From Pseudomonas cerasi (GTDB taxonomy: Bacteria; Pseudomonadota; Gammaproteobacteria; Pseudomonadales; Pseudomonadaceae), in assembly GCF_900074915.1 (NCBI RefSeq), contig NZ_LT222315.1, positions 79,615 to 143,614 of the forward strand: a stretch of DNA of 64,000 bases, in the 5' to 3' direction. A program made the position numbers and the translations under genes. Positions 1-9,225 of this stretch are shown here, one piece after another (positions within the stretch are counted from its first letter, which is position 1; the number at the start of each line of letters is the position of its first letter). Under the pieces are notes generated by a model. That model worked only from the letters and a program-made list of their open reading frames with translations, had not been told where the DNA came from and made no database searches.

Positions 1-1639
1 GCGCTGCCGCTGTTCGGCCTGCATGGGCTTGGTGTCGGCCACCGGCCACCTTGGCTTCGACGGTGCGCACCGGCACGGTGAGCGCGTCGATTTTGGTTGC
101 GTCTCCAACCGGCAACGGGCGGAGGGGTCATCTTCTGCTCGCGCTTTAAATACGGTCCTCTTCGAAGTAAATGATTCTTGCCGCGCCAGATTTTCATGCG
201 GGCTCTGTTTGCGGTTGCCTGGACAAAAATCAAGCTTGCTTGTCGAAAGGTAAGCTCGTCTCACCTCCTGGGGCAGCAGCAAGGGCCGGGGCTGCTCGCT
301 GTAACTGTCTGTTTGACCTCGAGCACCCATCTCGTGCTTCTGTCTGTTCAACGATTGGTTATGGACGCGCACCGGTCGTGTTGCCCAGGCGCGTGCTGTA
401 CTCCTTGGCCAGCTCGAATTGTCACGGGGCCGAAGACATTTCGTTGTGAAATCGGCCTTCATGATGCCGATTGCCAGGCTCTCCCGGCCATACGATGCGC
501 CGCGCGCAGCTGAGTCCTTGCCCTGGAAAAATGATGAGAAGCGAAGGCCTGCACCATCGGTCAGCGCACGGCGCGATTTCCATGATCTCCATGCGAGCCC
601 ATAGATCGCGATTTCGTCGCATCATCGAGGACCACGCTTGGTACTTGTAGTACCGAAGCGTAGCCGTCTGCGCAGATGCCCGCCTTGCTCGGACATCGAC
701 ACGGTGGATTCTGAGCCGAATCGGCCTGGGTGAAAACAGGTTCATCAGCGGGCCGTACTTCTTGCATGGTTTCTTTCGGTAACGCATGAAGTAGACGGTG
801 GTCTTCTCCTTGCGCAGCTTGGTGCAAAGTCGATGTCGTCATCCGAGCACGGCCCAGGCCACCGTCTTTCTCGGCATACACTGGACAAGGCACGTCGCGC
901 AACGATATCGACGGTAGGTGGACCAACCGCTGCTCTTGTTCTTCGAAGGCTTCGTAACACGCCGTTAGAGCTCTCGAAGGGTTTCCACGGTCAGCTGCAT
1001 TAGGGGCCGGTGCTGCGCAGCTCGATGGATCTGCTGAGCCCACACCCGATGCCCGGTAGCCCAGTGAGCCACCTTCGTAGGCCTGGGGCAAGTCAGTCAT
1101 ACCATGAGCATGGCCTCCAGGGTTTCCATCAGGTACAGCAAGATGGCATGAGAACGACGTTGGCAGCCTTGTTGTACCACTCCTGGTTCTTGCGGGTTGT
1201 CCGGAGACAACAGCACACGCCGGCCAGGGTAGCGAATATCTGCCCCATAGCGGTACAGCGGGTCGCGGCTGAAGTGGCAGCTCGAGCGGGTTCCAGCGGT
1301 GCGTCTTCCAGGCGCTCCGGGCGAAAAAGCGGTAGACCTTGTGTCCAGGCTGCAGGCGCCGAAAAGCCGCGAAGTAACCATCCAGTTTTCGAATTTGCGG
1401 GATCGTTGACCACCACTGAATCGGGGTAGCTCAACAGGTTGGGGATCAACGCATCCTGACGCCTTTCATGCCGAGTGCCTGGGGGCGCAGGCCAAGCATG
1501 CACGAACTGTCTGGCCATAGCTGGCCAAGAAGGTACGTCCTTGGTAGGGGTGTTTGCCAATGAGGATCGCAGGGGTGCTCCTCGATCCGTTCTTGGTGGA
1601 TTGTCCGGGCTGATGGGTTGTCGATTTAGCCTTGCCCAT
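1..1639 (-). pseudogene. virD4: Error-ridden copy of virD4 ATPase gene
   Basis: Read on the minus strand, this is the same gene as the intact VirD4 ATPase gene at 57658-59331, but frequent one- to few-base indels leave no long open frame. Recognisable VirD4 pieces (the region after the Walker A motif, and the YPDSVVVNDP stretch) fall in different frames. The start codon aligns at 1637-1639. The disruption is most simply sequencing error at a contig end. It should not be read as a biological pseudogene. Confidence 0.88.
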
Positions 1640-1872
1640 CAGCGGCCCCCTGCTTGACGCTGAAGCGCCTGTTCGTTGTTGCTTTGCGCCTGAAGCGCGG
1701 CCTGTTGGTGTTGCAGAGCGATGGACTGCTGCTGGTTGGCCTGTATCTGCTTGAGCGAGGCGCTGATGACTTCGAGCTGGTTCGACTGTCGATCAAGCTG
1801 TGACTGAGTCGCGCAGCCGGTCAGGGACAGCATGAATACTGCGGACAGGGTCAGTGCGGTACGAACGTTCAT
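1639..1872 (-). CDS. VirB7-like small lipoprotein (left copy)
   Basis: This 77-aa reading frame is identical in translation to the one at 59331-59564, which is described there. It has a signal peptide with a lipobox (LSLTGC) and a Q-rich helical tail. In this copy a one-base insertion upstream, near 2010, fuses the preceding frame to it and makes an artificial 149-aa reading frame. Confidence 0.7.
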   Translation of the reverse strand: MNVRTALTLSAVFMLSLTGCATQSQLDRQSNQLEVISASLKQIQANQQQSIALQHQQAALQAQSNNEQALQRQAGGR

Positions 1873-2088
1873 AGTTTGGAATCCTTGATGGGATCGTGGA
1901 CGACAACCGAATCGGGATAACGGAGCAAACTGGGAATCACAACCCCTACGGGCTTGCCGGAACCTGGCGGAGCAGCCAGCAGAAACGAATCCTCCGAGGG
2001 GTGCTTGCCCAAAGAGGAACGCGGGGTGCTCCTCGATCCGTTCTTGGGGATTGTCAGGGCTGATGGGTTTGGATTTAGCCCTGGGCAT
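1869..2088 (-). pseudogene. VirD4 N-terminal fragment, frameshifted by assembly error (left copy)
   Basis: This corresponds to the intact 72-codon frame at 59561-59779. One extra A in the run at about 2010-2013 shifts the frame relative to the clean copy. It is the last visible discrepancy between the two copies. See the right-hand copy for the real gene. Confidence 0.7.
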
Positions 2089-2318
2089 CAGCGGACACCT
2101 GCCCGACGCTCAATCGCCTCGGCTTCGAGGCTTTTTTGCAGGGCGATGGCCACCTGCTGATTGGCCTGGATCTGCGTGAGCGATGCACTGATCTCATCGA
2201 GCTGGGCGAGTGCGATATAAATCCCCAGCCAAGCTGCAATGACGAAGACGACGCCCAGCGCGATGGGCAAGGGCAACCCCAAAAAGAGAAGGGGTTTCGA
2301 TTCTTTTGCTTGTTCCAT
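2088..2318 (-). CDS. Small membrane protein with QIQANQQ helix
   Basis: The start is set at the ATG at 2316-2318 because AGGAG lies 6-7 bases upstream. The longer frame to 2462 has no such site and an unlikely basic N-terminus. The product is 76 aa, with one hydrophobic segment at about residues 8-31 followed by an amphipathic Q/A-rich helix (ISASL-QIQANQQ-AIALQ). The tail closely resembles the tail of the lipoprotein encoded two genes downstream. The stop overlaps the next start as ATGA, so translation is probably coupled. No function is recognised. Its position inside the transfer operon suggests an envelope role near the coupling protein. Confidence 0.6.
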   Translation of the reverse strand: MEQAKESKPLLFLGLPLPIALGVVFVIAAWLGIYIALAQLDEISASLTQIQANQQVAIALQKSLEAEAIERRAGVR

Positions 2319-2404
2319 GGGGAATCTCCTGCAAGGTGCTTCCGGACACAGCCCGACACCAGGTGGCAATGGCCGTCCGCGTGGCGGTGCATGGAAAGGA
2401 TTTT

Positions 2405-4807
2405 TCAGTGCGTGTTGGCTTGATCGGCGTGACGCCATTCGAGGTAGCTCTCGACTCGCCAAAAACCGGCAGCGGCAGCATTGCGTTCAAGCATCCACAA
2501 CGTTTCGCCAGGCTCGACCATGCCGTGGTAATCCTTAGCTAACTTACGGCGTGGATCGTCGTCCTGTTCAGCTGCCAATTGCTCCTGATTGAACTGGTCG
2601 CTGCGTGCCTGCTCTTCGGCCAACTCCTCTTCAGTGAAGTAGTCATAGGGATCATCACCAAAGTCAGGCTCTGCGAACTGGCATTCCCATTCGCTGCGTA
2701 TCTCCTGTTCATCGCTTCCGGTGGCCAGCAGATGACCGAGGTAGTCCAGGGCACCCGCTGGAATGTCTGCCAGCGGTATGTCCAGAATCCGGGCAACTTC
2801 GGGCTTCGCCTTCTCTGTGGCCTCATCAAGCGCCTGACTGATCCGCTCATATTCAGCCTCATCGGCTTCCCGTTTAGCACGCAACCGCTCGCTGTTCGCC
2901 ACCTGGTCGGCCTTGGCCTGCTCGATGACCCTGCTCCAGTCAGGCGGCGGTGGGCAGACACCCTTGTCGATCAACCCGGCATTGATCCTGCTGAGCAAGG
3001 CCATGTCCTGCTCCGGCACCGGCGTGCTGACAATCGGGTCCTCCGAATCGTCCTCGATGGCGTCTGACAAGCCGCGCTTCATACGGCCAGTGCCCACACG
3101 CCTTACCAGGTGAAGCTCTCCCCAGGCGTTGCCGGTAGCCCTTTTGCCTTCCATTTCCATGCTCGTGGTGTATTTCATCAACCACTTGTGCATGAACCGC
3201 TGACGCTCGGGTGCCATGCGCAGGGAAATGTCATGGAAGCGCTGATAGAACGCTTCGTCATGCCCGCACGCCAGGCTGTCGCCCTGGTGCGCCACCTCGT
3301 GTTCGACCAGCCCGAAGATGTAGGCTGCCGTTTTCATGGGTTCGGACTTGAGCCGTTGCACGATGGGGCGGTTGATGGCCAGGTAGGTCTTACCATCCGT
3401 CCACGCTTCACTGGTGTTCGACTCGCCGAGCAACACATCCAGCCGGTCCTTGTTATGTCGAACGGTGCCATCATTCCAGCGTTCAGCCCCCACACACGCA
3501 CCGGCGTAGTGTTGCAGGCACCAGCGCAACGCGATCCAGGCCCGGCGTGTTTCTTTGTCCAGCGCCTTTTTCTCATCGACAATCGATGTTCGTTCGACAT
3601 AAGCCTTCTTGACGGTCGTGAAAGCGGCGCACTGGGGCACCTTCAGCTCTCGGTACCAGTGACTGACGGCAGGTCTCGCATTGGCAATCACCCGCTCCAG
3701 CACATCTTCAAAATCTTCAACGCTATGGCAACCGAAGCGGTCGAGCGTTTGCGGATGCAGTACCTGGATGATGCGCTGCCCGGCAATGCCTTCGCCTTTG
3801 GGTATGTCACTGCCCTTTAAAACAACGGTGTAGGTGCCCTTGTGTTCACGAAACGCCTTATCAATAAAATCCTTCAGGGTGATATGCCGTTTGCCTGGCA
3901 GAACCGTGATGACTTCTTCATGGCAAAATATTTTGCCCACATCAGCTGCGCCGCTGAGCAACGACAGTGCTGATCGCGCTCGACGTGCTTCTGTCTTGCG
4001 GCGTCCACCCAATTCCCCCGAGACCTTATCAGCCAGCGGACCGAACACCTTGGCGATTGCTTTCCAGACCGGGCAGGTCTTGCGCAGTATCTCGCTACGG
4101 GAGACGTTGAGGGCAATCGCCTGCTTGGTCACGATCAGGCCTCCAGCCCCCCAGAGGTGCGAGGAATCGTGACGGACCAGCACGCCCTGGTTGTAGATCG
4201 AAACCGCGCCTTCTTCCTTGGCCCGGTAATAGGCGTATTCGTCTTCAAAGTCCCACTTTTCCGTTGCAGGATCGCGCGTAATGACACGGCCATTGAGTTC
4301 AACGCTGATGCGGGTGTAGCGCACCAGGTCACGAATCTCCTGAACGGCAGACATCAACTCCAAATCGTTGAGCGGTTCGTACCAGGTGCCCTCGATGGAG
4401 CAACCCGGTACGCCGTTTTCAAGATCGTCCAGCTCGTAGTTGTAGCCCATCGAGCGGGTATCAACGGTCATCTGCCAATCGTTGGAAGCCCAACGTGTCT
4501 TGGCATGCGCCATGATCTGGCCCCGGCCCAGGCGGAACCGGCCATAAGTGGCATCGCCTTCCTGGTGCGGTGTGCCAAAGCGTCCGAAGTAGCGCAGCAC
4601 GTCATTGCGGCTGGCAAATCCGCGACCGTCATCAGCGCAGTGAAAGCCCTCTTTGGTCATGGTCAGGCGCAATGCGGTGGCATCGGCGTCTACAGAGTTC
4701 ATCACCAGCTCGATGATGGCCTTGCCGATCGATCCGGCCTGACTATGGATGATGTGTTGAATGATTTCGGGGTCCAGCTCGAAAGGTAGCAGCACGGTAC
4801 ACCTCAT
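2405..4807 (-). CDS. GHKL-type ATPase fused to a HExxH zincin-like domain
   Basis: This is an 800-aa protein if translation starts at the ATG at 4805-4807. A TTG eight codons upstream is also open. Residues 33-43 (ELVMNSVDADA) match the N box and 59-63 (DDGRG) the G1 box of GHKL ATPases (the Hsp90/MutL/gyrase B fold). A glycine-rich RLGRGQ loop near 92-97 could be the ATP lid. Residues 503-507 read HEVAH, followed by GHDEAFY at 515-521. That pattern fits a zinc metallopeptidase with a downstream third ligand. The C-terminal third is acidic and probably helical. The gene sits between the VirD4 membrane anchor gene and the VirD4 ATPase gene on the same strand, with intergenic gaps of about 90-110 bp. 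Both domain calls rest on motifs only. Coupled ATPase and protease function is inference. Confidence 0.8.
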   Translation of the reverse strand: MRCTVLLPFELDPEIIQHIIHSQAGSIGKAIIELVMNSVDADATALRLTMTKEGFHCADDGRGFASRNDVLRYFGRFGTPHQEGDATYGRFRLGRGQIMAHAKTRWASNDWQMTVDTRSMGYNYELDDLENGVPGCSIEGTWYEPLNDLELMSAVQEIRDLVRYTRISVELNGRVITRDPATEKWDFEDEYAYYRAKEEGAVSIYNQGVLVRHDSSHLWGAGGLIVTKQAIALNVSRSEILRKTCPVWKAIAKVFGPLADKVSGELGGRRKTEARRARSALSLLSGAADVGKIFCHEEVITVLPGKRHITLKDFIDKAFREHKGTYTVVLKGSDIPKGEGIAGQRIIQVLHPQTLDRFGCHSVEDFEDVLERVIANARPAVSHWYRELKVPQCAAFTTVKKAYVERTSIVDEKKALDKETRRAWIALRWCLQHYAGACVGAERWNDGTVRHNKDRLDVLLGESNTSEAWTDGKTYLAINRPIVQRLKSEPMKTAAYIFGLVEHEVAHQGDSLACGHDEAFYQRFHDISLRMAPERQRFMHKWLMKYTTSMEMEGKRATGNAWGELHLVRRVGTGRMKRGLSDAIEDDSEDPIVSTPVPEQDMALLSRINAGLIDKGVCPPPPDWSRVIEQAKADQVANSERLRAKREADEAEYERISQALDEATEKAKPEVARILDIPLADIPAGALDYLGHLLATGSDEQEIRSEWECQFAEPDFGDDPYDYFTEEELAEEQARSDQFNQEQLAAEQDDDPRRKLAKDYHGMVEPGETLWMLERNAAAAGFWRVESYLEWRHADQANTH

Positions 4808-4910
4808 ATAGGTAAGGCCAGGCACAGCCAAACGCCAGACGGCTGATAGCCGACTGCGTAGCGGTGCAGTGGGATGTTTGAAAATGCGGATGTATCAGGG
4901 GGTGACGCGA

Positions 4911-4941
4911 GCGTAATGCCTACTTGCGGGTCTTACTGGTG
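4911..4941. repeat. 31-bp direct repeat, partner at 5224-5254
   Basis: The sequence encoding the last residues and stop of the VirB11-like fragment is repeated with two mismatches 313 bp away, at the end of the VirD4 anchor gene. The two proteins therefore end in GTSKTRK and NTSKARK. In the clean right-hand copy the repeats lie at 62602-62632 and 62915-62945. The pair suggests a local duplication or recombination event that created one of these gene ends. Confidence 0.8.
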
Positions 4942-5186
4942 CCCTGTGATGGCTTCACCAGTCCGCACACACGGGCATAGCCTGACTCACTATTGGCGAG
5001 CGTGGTCCAGCTCCCCTTGTGGCCGGTGTTCAGCCTCTCGATAAACGGCGTGACCTCATCATCGGTTTTCGTATCCGCCAACACGATGGTTATGGTGAAG
5101 TTCGCCAACATGGCTTCTGCTGATGCCTTAGAGAGCGCCAGTACGTCTTTTGCGTCACTTTTTGCGAACACTTTTTCGGTGGTCAT
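4920..5186 (-). CDS. VirB11-like internal fragment as a stand-alone small gene
   Basis: The start is set at the ATG at 5184-5186 (MTTEKVF). The longer frame upstream looks spurious. The 88-aa product carries NTGHKGSWTT, SESGYARVCGLVK and a TDDEVTPFIE stretch. These align with the Walker B to His-box part of the plasmid's own VirB11 (NTGTKGTVTT, SEAGYARVCGLVK), but there is no Walker A motif and the His-box histidine is gone. It cannot be an ATPase. It may be a decayed duplicate, or a dominant or regulatory piece that contacts the VirB11 ring. It lies between the GHKL/HExxH gene and the VirD4 anchor gene. Confidence 0.65.
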   Translation of the reverse strand: MTTEKVFAKSDAKDVLALSKASAEAMLANFTITIVLADTKTDDEVTPFIERLNTGHKGSWTTLANSESGYARVCGLVKPSQGTSKTRK

Positions 5187-5232
5187 CGTAATGCCTCGTC
5201 TGTTGTCTGAATGCATGTAGTGCGCGTAAAGC

Positions 5233-5598
5233 CTACTTGCGGGCCTTACTGGTGTTCTTGTATTCGCCCTGGTACTCGAACTGGCGCAGCTCGCGGTCGT
5301 TGGCAAAGCGGGCATCACCGTGCAGCGAGGTCTTGGGCTTCAAGCGCACGAAAACGGCCATCAACGTAACGCCGACCGGCAGGAACGTCAGGGCTGCCGT
5401 CACACACCACGACCAGGGCACGTACAGCATCCGCCGGTCGTTCCAGGGCAGCTTGCGGGCTTCCCACAGCGTGTCCCAGGACAAGCCCGCGAAGTGACCC
5501 TGAGTCAGGTGCAGAAACATCGCACCCCCTGCGTACAGGCCTGCCACGAAGAACACCAGCATCAATGCGATGACCAGTAATGTCAGTCTCCACCACAT
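5233..5598 (-). CDS. Detached N-terminal membrane anchor of VirD4/TraG coupling protein
   Basis: The product is 121 aa with two hydrophobic segments (about residues 5-32 and 60-84), a periplasmic loop and then the signature LHGDARFANDRELRQ. In VirD4/TraG coupling proteins this signature normally follows the second membrane helix and leads directly into the ATPase domain. Here the protein stops shortly after it. The separate 557-aa VirD4 ATPase gene lacks any membrane segment. The two would therefore together make one coupling protein at the inner membrane. Its start overlaps the end of the upstream 128-aa gene by 16 bp. Confidence 0.8.
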   Translation of the reverse strand: MWWRLTLLVIALMLVFFVAGLYAGGAMFLHLTQGHFAGLSWDTLWEARKLPWNDRRMLYVPWSWCVTAALTFLPVGVTLMAVFVRLKPKTSLHGDARFANDRELRQFEYQGEYKNTSKARK

Positions 5599-5969
5599 AA
5601 ACTTCTCCTATTACCCTGCCTGGCGAGCGCGTGCTCGGCCTCCTGAATATGAGCACGTGCCGCCTCGAAGGCTGCGAACGTGTTCGGATAAGGCTGCATC
5701 GCTTCGATCATCGTGAACACTTGCCCCAATGCATCACGGTTGTGCCGCTCGCGTTCTACAAGGGCTTTCTCCAGGCCGTGTGCAGGGTTGCGCGTAATGC
5801 TGTTGTGCAAGGTGACGTAATCCATCTGGATGGCTTCGGCCACTGCGTAGAACTGTGAGTAATTGAGCAGCAGAACGTATGGCTGCGTGGGTGGCTTGGG
5901 CCTTTCTGCTACGCGCTTACCGCTACCGCGTGTTGCAAACTTCCGAGTAAAAATCCGTTTCAACCACAT
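5583..5969 (-). CDS. Conserved-position unknown protein between virB11 and virD4
   Basis: This is a 128-aa basic soluble protein with no motif I recognise. The N-terminus is rich in K/R and the remainder is probably helical, without a signal peptide or membrane segment. It follows virB11 by 9 bp and overlaps the VirD4 anchor gene by 16 bp, so it belongs to the transfer operon. Function unknown. Confidence 0.7.
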   Translation of the reverse strand: MWLKRIFTRKFATRGSGKRVAERPKPPTQPYVLLLNYSQFYAVAEAIQMDYVTLHNSITRNPAHGLEKALVERERHNRDALGQVFTMIEAMQPYPNTFAAFEAARAHIQEAEHALARQGNRRSLCGGD

Positions 5970-5978
5970 GACCCACTC

Positions 5979-7037
5979 CTATTTAGCTCGTTGACGCTGA
6001 CCATTGAGCAAAGCCAGCTTGTATTCGGGTTCGTAATGCACTTCCAGGATGTCCGTCTCTTCCATGTACACCACCACGTCGAACGAGGTTCGTACCAAGC
6101 GCTCGATGTACGCATAATCCAGGCCCTTGCCGACCTCCGACTGCTTCACCAGGCCGCACACACGGGCATAGCCTGCTTCACTGTCGTTGGCGTGCGCCGT
6201 GGTCACGGTGCCCTTGGTGCCGGTGTTCAGAATCTCGATGAAGTGCCACACCTCGTCACCGGTCAGCTCGGCGAGAAACAGGTGGTCGGGCTTCATACGT
6301 AGCGCGCTGGCCACCAGGGCTTTGGGTCCCACCACATGCCCGTAGAACAGATGCACATGGTTGGGATGAAACGGCAGGGGGTCTTCCAGCATTTCCTGGA
6401 TCGTGACCATGCGCCGGTGAGCCGGAAAGAGGTCGATCAGCGTCTTGCCGTAGGTGGTTTTTCCCGAGCCAGGCCCGCCGAACACGATGATGTTCTGACG
6501 ATGGGCAACGGCCATTTCCATGAACGGGTCAAAGTCCCCGGCAGCGTGAGCGTCCTTCATGTCACACTGCCAGGGCTTGAGGGTCAGCACCGGTGAAGCG
6601 ATGGCCTGGGCCCGGTCATAGCGGCCACTGTTGACGTAATCCTTGTGGGTGAAACGCAGCAAGGAGGGTTTGCGAAACGTCATCGACAGGGTGCCTTCCT
6701 CGCACGCCGGTGCCATGACGATCTGACCCCGCTCCCCGCCAGGCAATTTAACGGTGTGAATCGGTGAATGAGGGGCCAGCACGCGGTAGTTCAGCGCACA
6801 GAGCGCATTGGCCAGCCGCCAACACAGGCTGTAGGTGAGCCAGGGCGCGTCCTCGCGCACCCAGCCGTCTGGACCGTCTACCCAGATTTCAAAGGGCCGG
6901 TTAATGGCCACGTCCTGGGTACCGGGGCGATTCAGGCGCTCGGTGACGCCTGCCTGGTCGAGGAAGTCCAGGACCAGCGTGTCTTCGGTCAGCCCTTGTT
7001 CCTCTGGGTCTTGGGAGTGATCTGGTTCTTGCGTCAT
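5979..7037 (-). CDS. virB11: VirB11 secretion ATPase
   Basis: This is a 352-aa traffic ATPase expected to form a hexamer at the cytoplasmic face of the type IV secretion channel and to switch it between pilus assembly and substrate transfer. Visible motifs are Walker A GGPGSGKTT (187-195), the Asp-box region VTIQEMLED (211-219), the Walker B region HLFLAELTGDE (252-262) and the His box TTAHANDS (279-286). Length is typical. It follows virB10 by 9 bp. The right-hand edge of the window holds a second, incomplete copy because of the terminal overlap. Confidence 0.95.
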   Translation of the reverse strand: MTQEPDHSQDPEEQGLTEDTLVLDFLDQAGVTERLNRPGTQDVAINRPFEIWVDGPDGWVREDAPWLTYSLCWRLANALCALNYRVLAPHSPIHTVKLPGGERGQIVMAPACEEGTLSMTFRKPSLLRFTHKDYVNSGRYDRAQAIASPVLTLKPWQCDMKDAHAAGDFDPFMEMAVAHRQNIIVFGGPGSGKTTYGKTLIDLFPAHRRMVTIQEMLEDPLPFHPNHVHLFYGHVVGPKALVASALRMKPDHLFLAELTGDEVWHFIEILNTGTKGTVTTAHANDSEAGYARVCGLVKQSEVGKGLDYAYIERLVRTSFDVVVYMEETDILEVHYEPEYKLALLNGQRQRAK

Positions 7038-7046
7038 GAATACTCC

Positions 7047-8429
7047 TTAGCGGTTCTCGAAAACCGATGAAAAGTCGATGTCGCGGGCCACGATGACGGT
7101 GATCACGGTGCCCGGCAGCAGGTGCGCGGTGTCCGGAATGTTGATGGTGCTGTCCAGCGCCTTGTTGGCCATGCTCTCCACGTTCTGTTCGCTGTTGTTC
7201 ACCGTGTAACCTCCGGACCCCGAGCTTTTCTGCGTCGTGTTGGACGCGGCCTGAAGCGCGTCCTGGATGAACGACAACATCACCGCACCGCCAAAGCGCT
7301 GCATATAGTGACGATTGATCCAGGCTTCGGTCCCGCTGGCCCCCATAGGGCCTGCACCGAGGCTGTCCAGCTTGGCCCGCGCACCCGATTGGGTTTCGAT
7401 TTCGGTCCAGGTGGTGAACACACTGGTTTCGCCTGGGCCAACCTGTACTGTCTGCTCGCCGGTGAGCTTGTCACCCGCCGCCGCAATCACTGTAGAGCCA
7501 TCGGCGGAATACAGCGGATCGGTCAGACGACAATCCACCAGCCCTGGGTGGGTGCTGATGATTTCGTTGTACAACGCGCAGCGCGTGTAGGTGTTGTGGC
7601 TGACCAGGTACTTGCGATTCGGTGCCAGGTACGCTTTGGCCGGGGCAAAGGTGGTACCGCCCAGATTGCTCAGGCTGCTGCGTTTTCGGGTGGACGATTC
7701 ACCACCGCCCAGGTCGCTGCTCGATCCGCCTTGCACGTCAGCCAGCAATGAAGGCGGCAGGGAGGGCTGATCGTTGGTCGGCTGTTGCGGCTGAGTATCC
7801 GCAGCGCCGGTGCCCATCGCATCTTCCGAAGTGACGAACATTGCAGCCCCCAGTTTGCGTTGCCGGGGGGTCTCCACGACCGGTGTGTTCTGCCCGGGCG
7901 GTGGCGGCACACTGGCGGCATGTCCCTGATCGGTCGATCCGCGATTGGCGTCCCTTTTATCCTTTTCCTCCTTCGCCAATCGGTCTCTTTCAGCGCGGGC
8001 TCTCCTGTCCTCTTCGGCTTTGTCAGCGGCCAGCTTGGCTTCCCGAGCCTTCTTCATGCTGTCGTCACTGCCCAGATTCACATCCAAGGTCGCGTCCTTC
8101 TTGACGTGGGTTTCATCAACCTCTGAGCCGGTAGTTTTCATCTGGGAAATGGTGAAGTACCAGAGTCCGCCAATCACCAGCAGCCCTACAAACACCAGCC
8201 CGGCCAGGCCCAGGTAAAGCGACTTCTTGTTTTGGGCATCGCCTGTGCGTTTGGCCCGCACGTCAAAGGCCCCACGGGCCTGGGTGCTGGCGGGCTCCGA
8301 GGCCGGGGCGTGTTCCGTTGCCGCTCCTTGCTCCGTGGTCGCTGCTGGAGCCGCTGCGTGTTCGGGCGGCACGATGCTGTCCGGCCCTGGTGTGCTATCC
8401 GGAGTTTGGTCATTGTCATTGTTCTGCAT
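7047..8429 (-). CDS. virB10: VirB10/TrbI core-complex protein
   Basis: The 460-aa product spans the envelope. It has a short cytoplasmic A/P/E-rich N-terminus, one membrane helix at about residues 71-94, a charged and then proline-rich periplasmic linker, and a C-terminal TrbI/VirB10 beta-barrel domain that includes AYLAPNRKYLVSHNTYTRCAL. In the family it senses ATPase activity and opens the outer-membrane pore formed with VirB7 and VirB9. The start overlaps the end of virB9 by 14 bp. A charged repeat of the type AKEEKDKRDANR in the linker suggests a coiled-coil stretch. Confidence 0.95.
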   Translation of the reverse strand: MQNNDNDQTPDSTPGPDSIVPPEHAAAPAATTEQGAATEHAPASEPASTQARGAFDVRAKRTGDAQNKKSLYLGLAGLVFVGLLVIGGLWYFTISQMKTTGSEVDETHVKKDATLDVNLGSDDSMKKAREAKLAADKAEEDRRARAERDRLAKEEKDKRDANRGSTDQGHAASVPPPPGQNTPVVETPRQRKLGAAMFVTSEDAMGTGAADTQPQQPTNDQPSLPPSLLADVQGGSSSDLGGGESSTRKRSSLSNLGGTTFAPAKAYLAPNRKYLVSHNTYTRCALYNEIISTHPGLVDCRLTDPLYSADGSTVIAAAGDKLTGEQTVQVGPGETSVFTTWTEIETQSGARAKLDSLGAGPMGASGTEAWINRHYMQRFGGAVMLSFIQDALQAASNTTQKSSGSGGYTVNNSEQNVESMANKALDSTINIPDTAHLLPGTVITVIVARDIDFSSVFENR

Positions 8430-9225
8430 GCTTGAGCTCCCGAATCTCGCCGGTGGTGGTCCCGTTGAAGTTGTACCCCGTGTTCACCTGAGCGGTAGGC
8501 CGGGCCTCTACAACCAGGCTGTTCAAGCGGAACCGAAACAAGCGGCTCACCCCATGCACCACGACCACGTTCTGTTCGTTGTGCGCGTCGGCCAGGGTTT
8601 CGGTGCCATCGGGCAATACCTGGTACAGCACCGGGCGAGGCCCGTTGCCGGTGAAGCGGAAGCAGGTCAGCATGCCGTTGTCCCAGCCCTCATACGGCGC
8701 TATGGACCGGCTCTCTGCACTGGAGCGCTTCTGATAGGGGCCGTTTTGCACCGGGCCGTCGCAGGGGTTGCCAGGGTCACGGCGTACCGCGCCGGATTTT
8801 TTCGGCGGCTCGGGGTAGGTGAAGCGCAGCGCGTAGGTCATGTCCGCAGCCCGAGTCACCAGTTTCAGTTCCAGCAGGTAGGTGTGCCGGTTGGTGTTGA
8901 TCACCAGATTAGTATTGGGCTCCTGGTCGGTAGTGGGCTTGATGGCCACCAGGTTACCGGCCTTGTTCGGACCGATGGACCAGGCCTTGGGATCACCTGA
9001 CACCATCAGGCCTGATGCCTCGTTGATGGTCTCGTTGGCCGGAAGCTGTACCAGCGAGGTACGACCCACCGAGGCCTGGATGCGGTACACGTTGTCCGGG
9101 CTGTAAACAGCGGTCTGCACGCGCCGGTCGAGTGATGAGCCGGTGCCCAGGCTCTCGGCAAGAGCCGGGACGACACACGTTAAGGCCAACAGCGCCGCGA
9201 GGCCTGAGACGGCTTTATTTCCCAT
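8416..9225 (-). CDS. virB9: VirB9 core-complex protein
   Basis: This is a 269-aa periplasmic/outer-membrane protein with a clear signal peptide (residues 1-23, cleavage after ALA). Downstream are the VirB9/CagX features: an N-terminal domain with VYRIQASVGRTSLVQL and a C-terminal domain with YNFNGTTTGEIREL, which contacts VirB7 and VirB10. It overlaps virB8 by 11 bp and virB10 by 14 bp, which places it firmly in the operon. Confidence 0.95.
   Translation of the reverse strand: MGNKAVSGLAALLALTCVVPALAESLGTGSSLDRRVQTAVYSPDNVYRIQASVGRTSLVQLPANETINEASGLMVSGDPKAWSIGPNKAGNLVAIKPTTDQEPNTNLVINTNRHTYLLELKLVTRAADMTYALRFTYPEPPKKSGAVRRDPGNPCDGPVQNGPYQKRSSAESRSIAPYEGWDNGMLTCFRFTGNGPRPVLYQVLPDGTETLADAHNEQNVVVVHGVSRLFRFRLNSLVVEARPTAQVNTGYNFNGTTTGEIRELKHAEQ

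Larger units (their letters stand above)
1..6309. repeat. Terminal redundancy, left copy (same as 57778-64000)
   Basis: This stretch repeats the right edge of the window. Base 1 matches 57778, and from about position 2017 onward every gene and intergenic region matches at a constant offset of 57,691. Before that the offset drifts from 57,777 to 57,691 because the left copy carries many extra bases, along with scattered substitutions. The clean part is consistent with a circular molecule of about 57.7 kb whose ends overlap in the assembly. A true tandem duplication would not explain why damage is confined to the outermost 2 kb of one copy. Confidence 0.93.

Noticed and set aside
1..2016. Several short frames at the left edge that could be new small genes
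   Set aside because: All result from indel errors in the damaged copy of virD4. The clean copy has one continuous gene.
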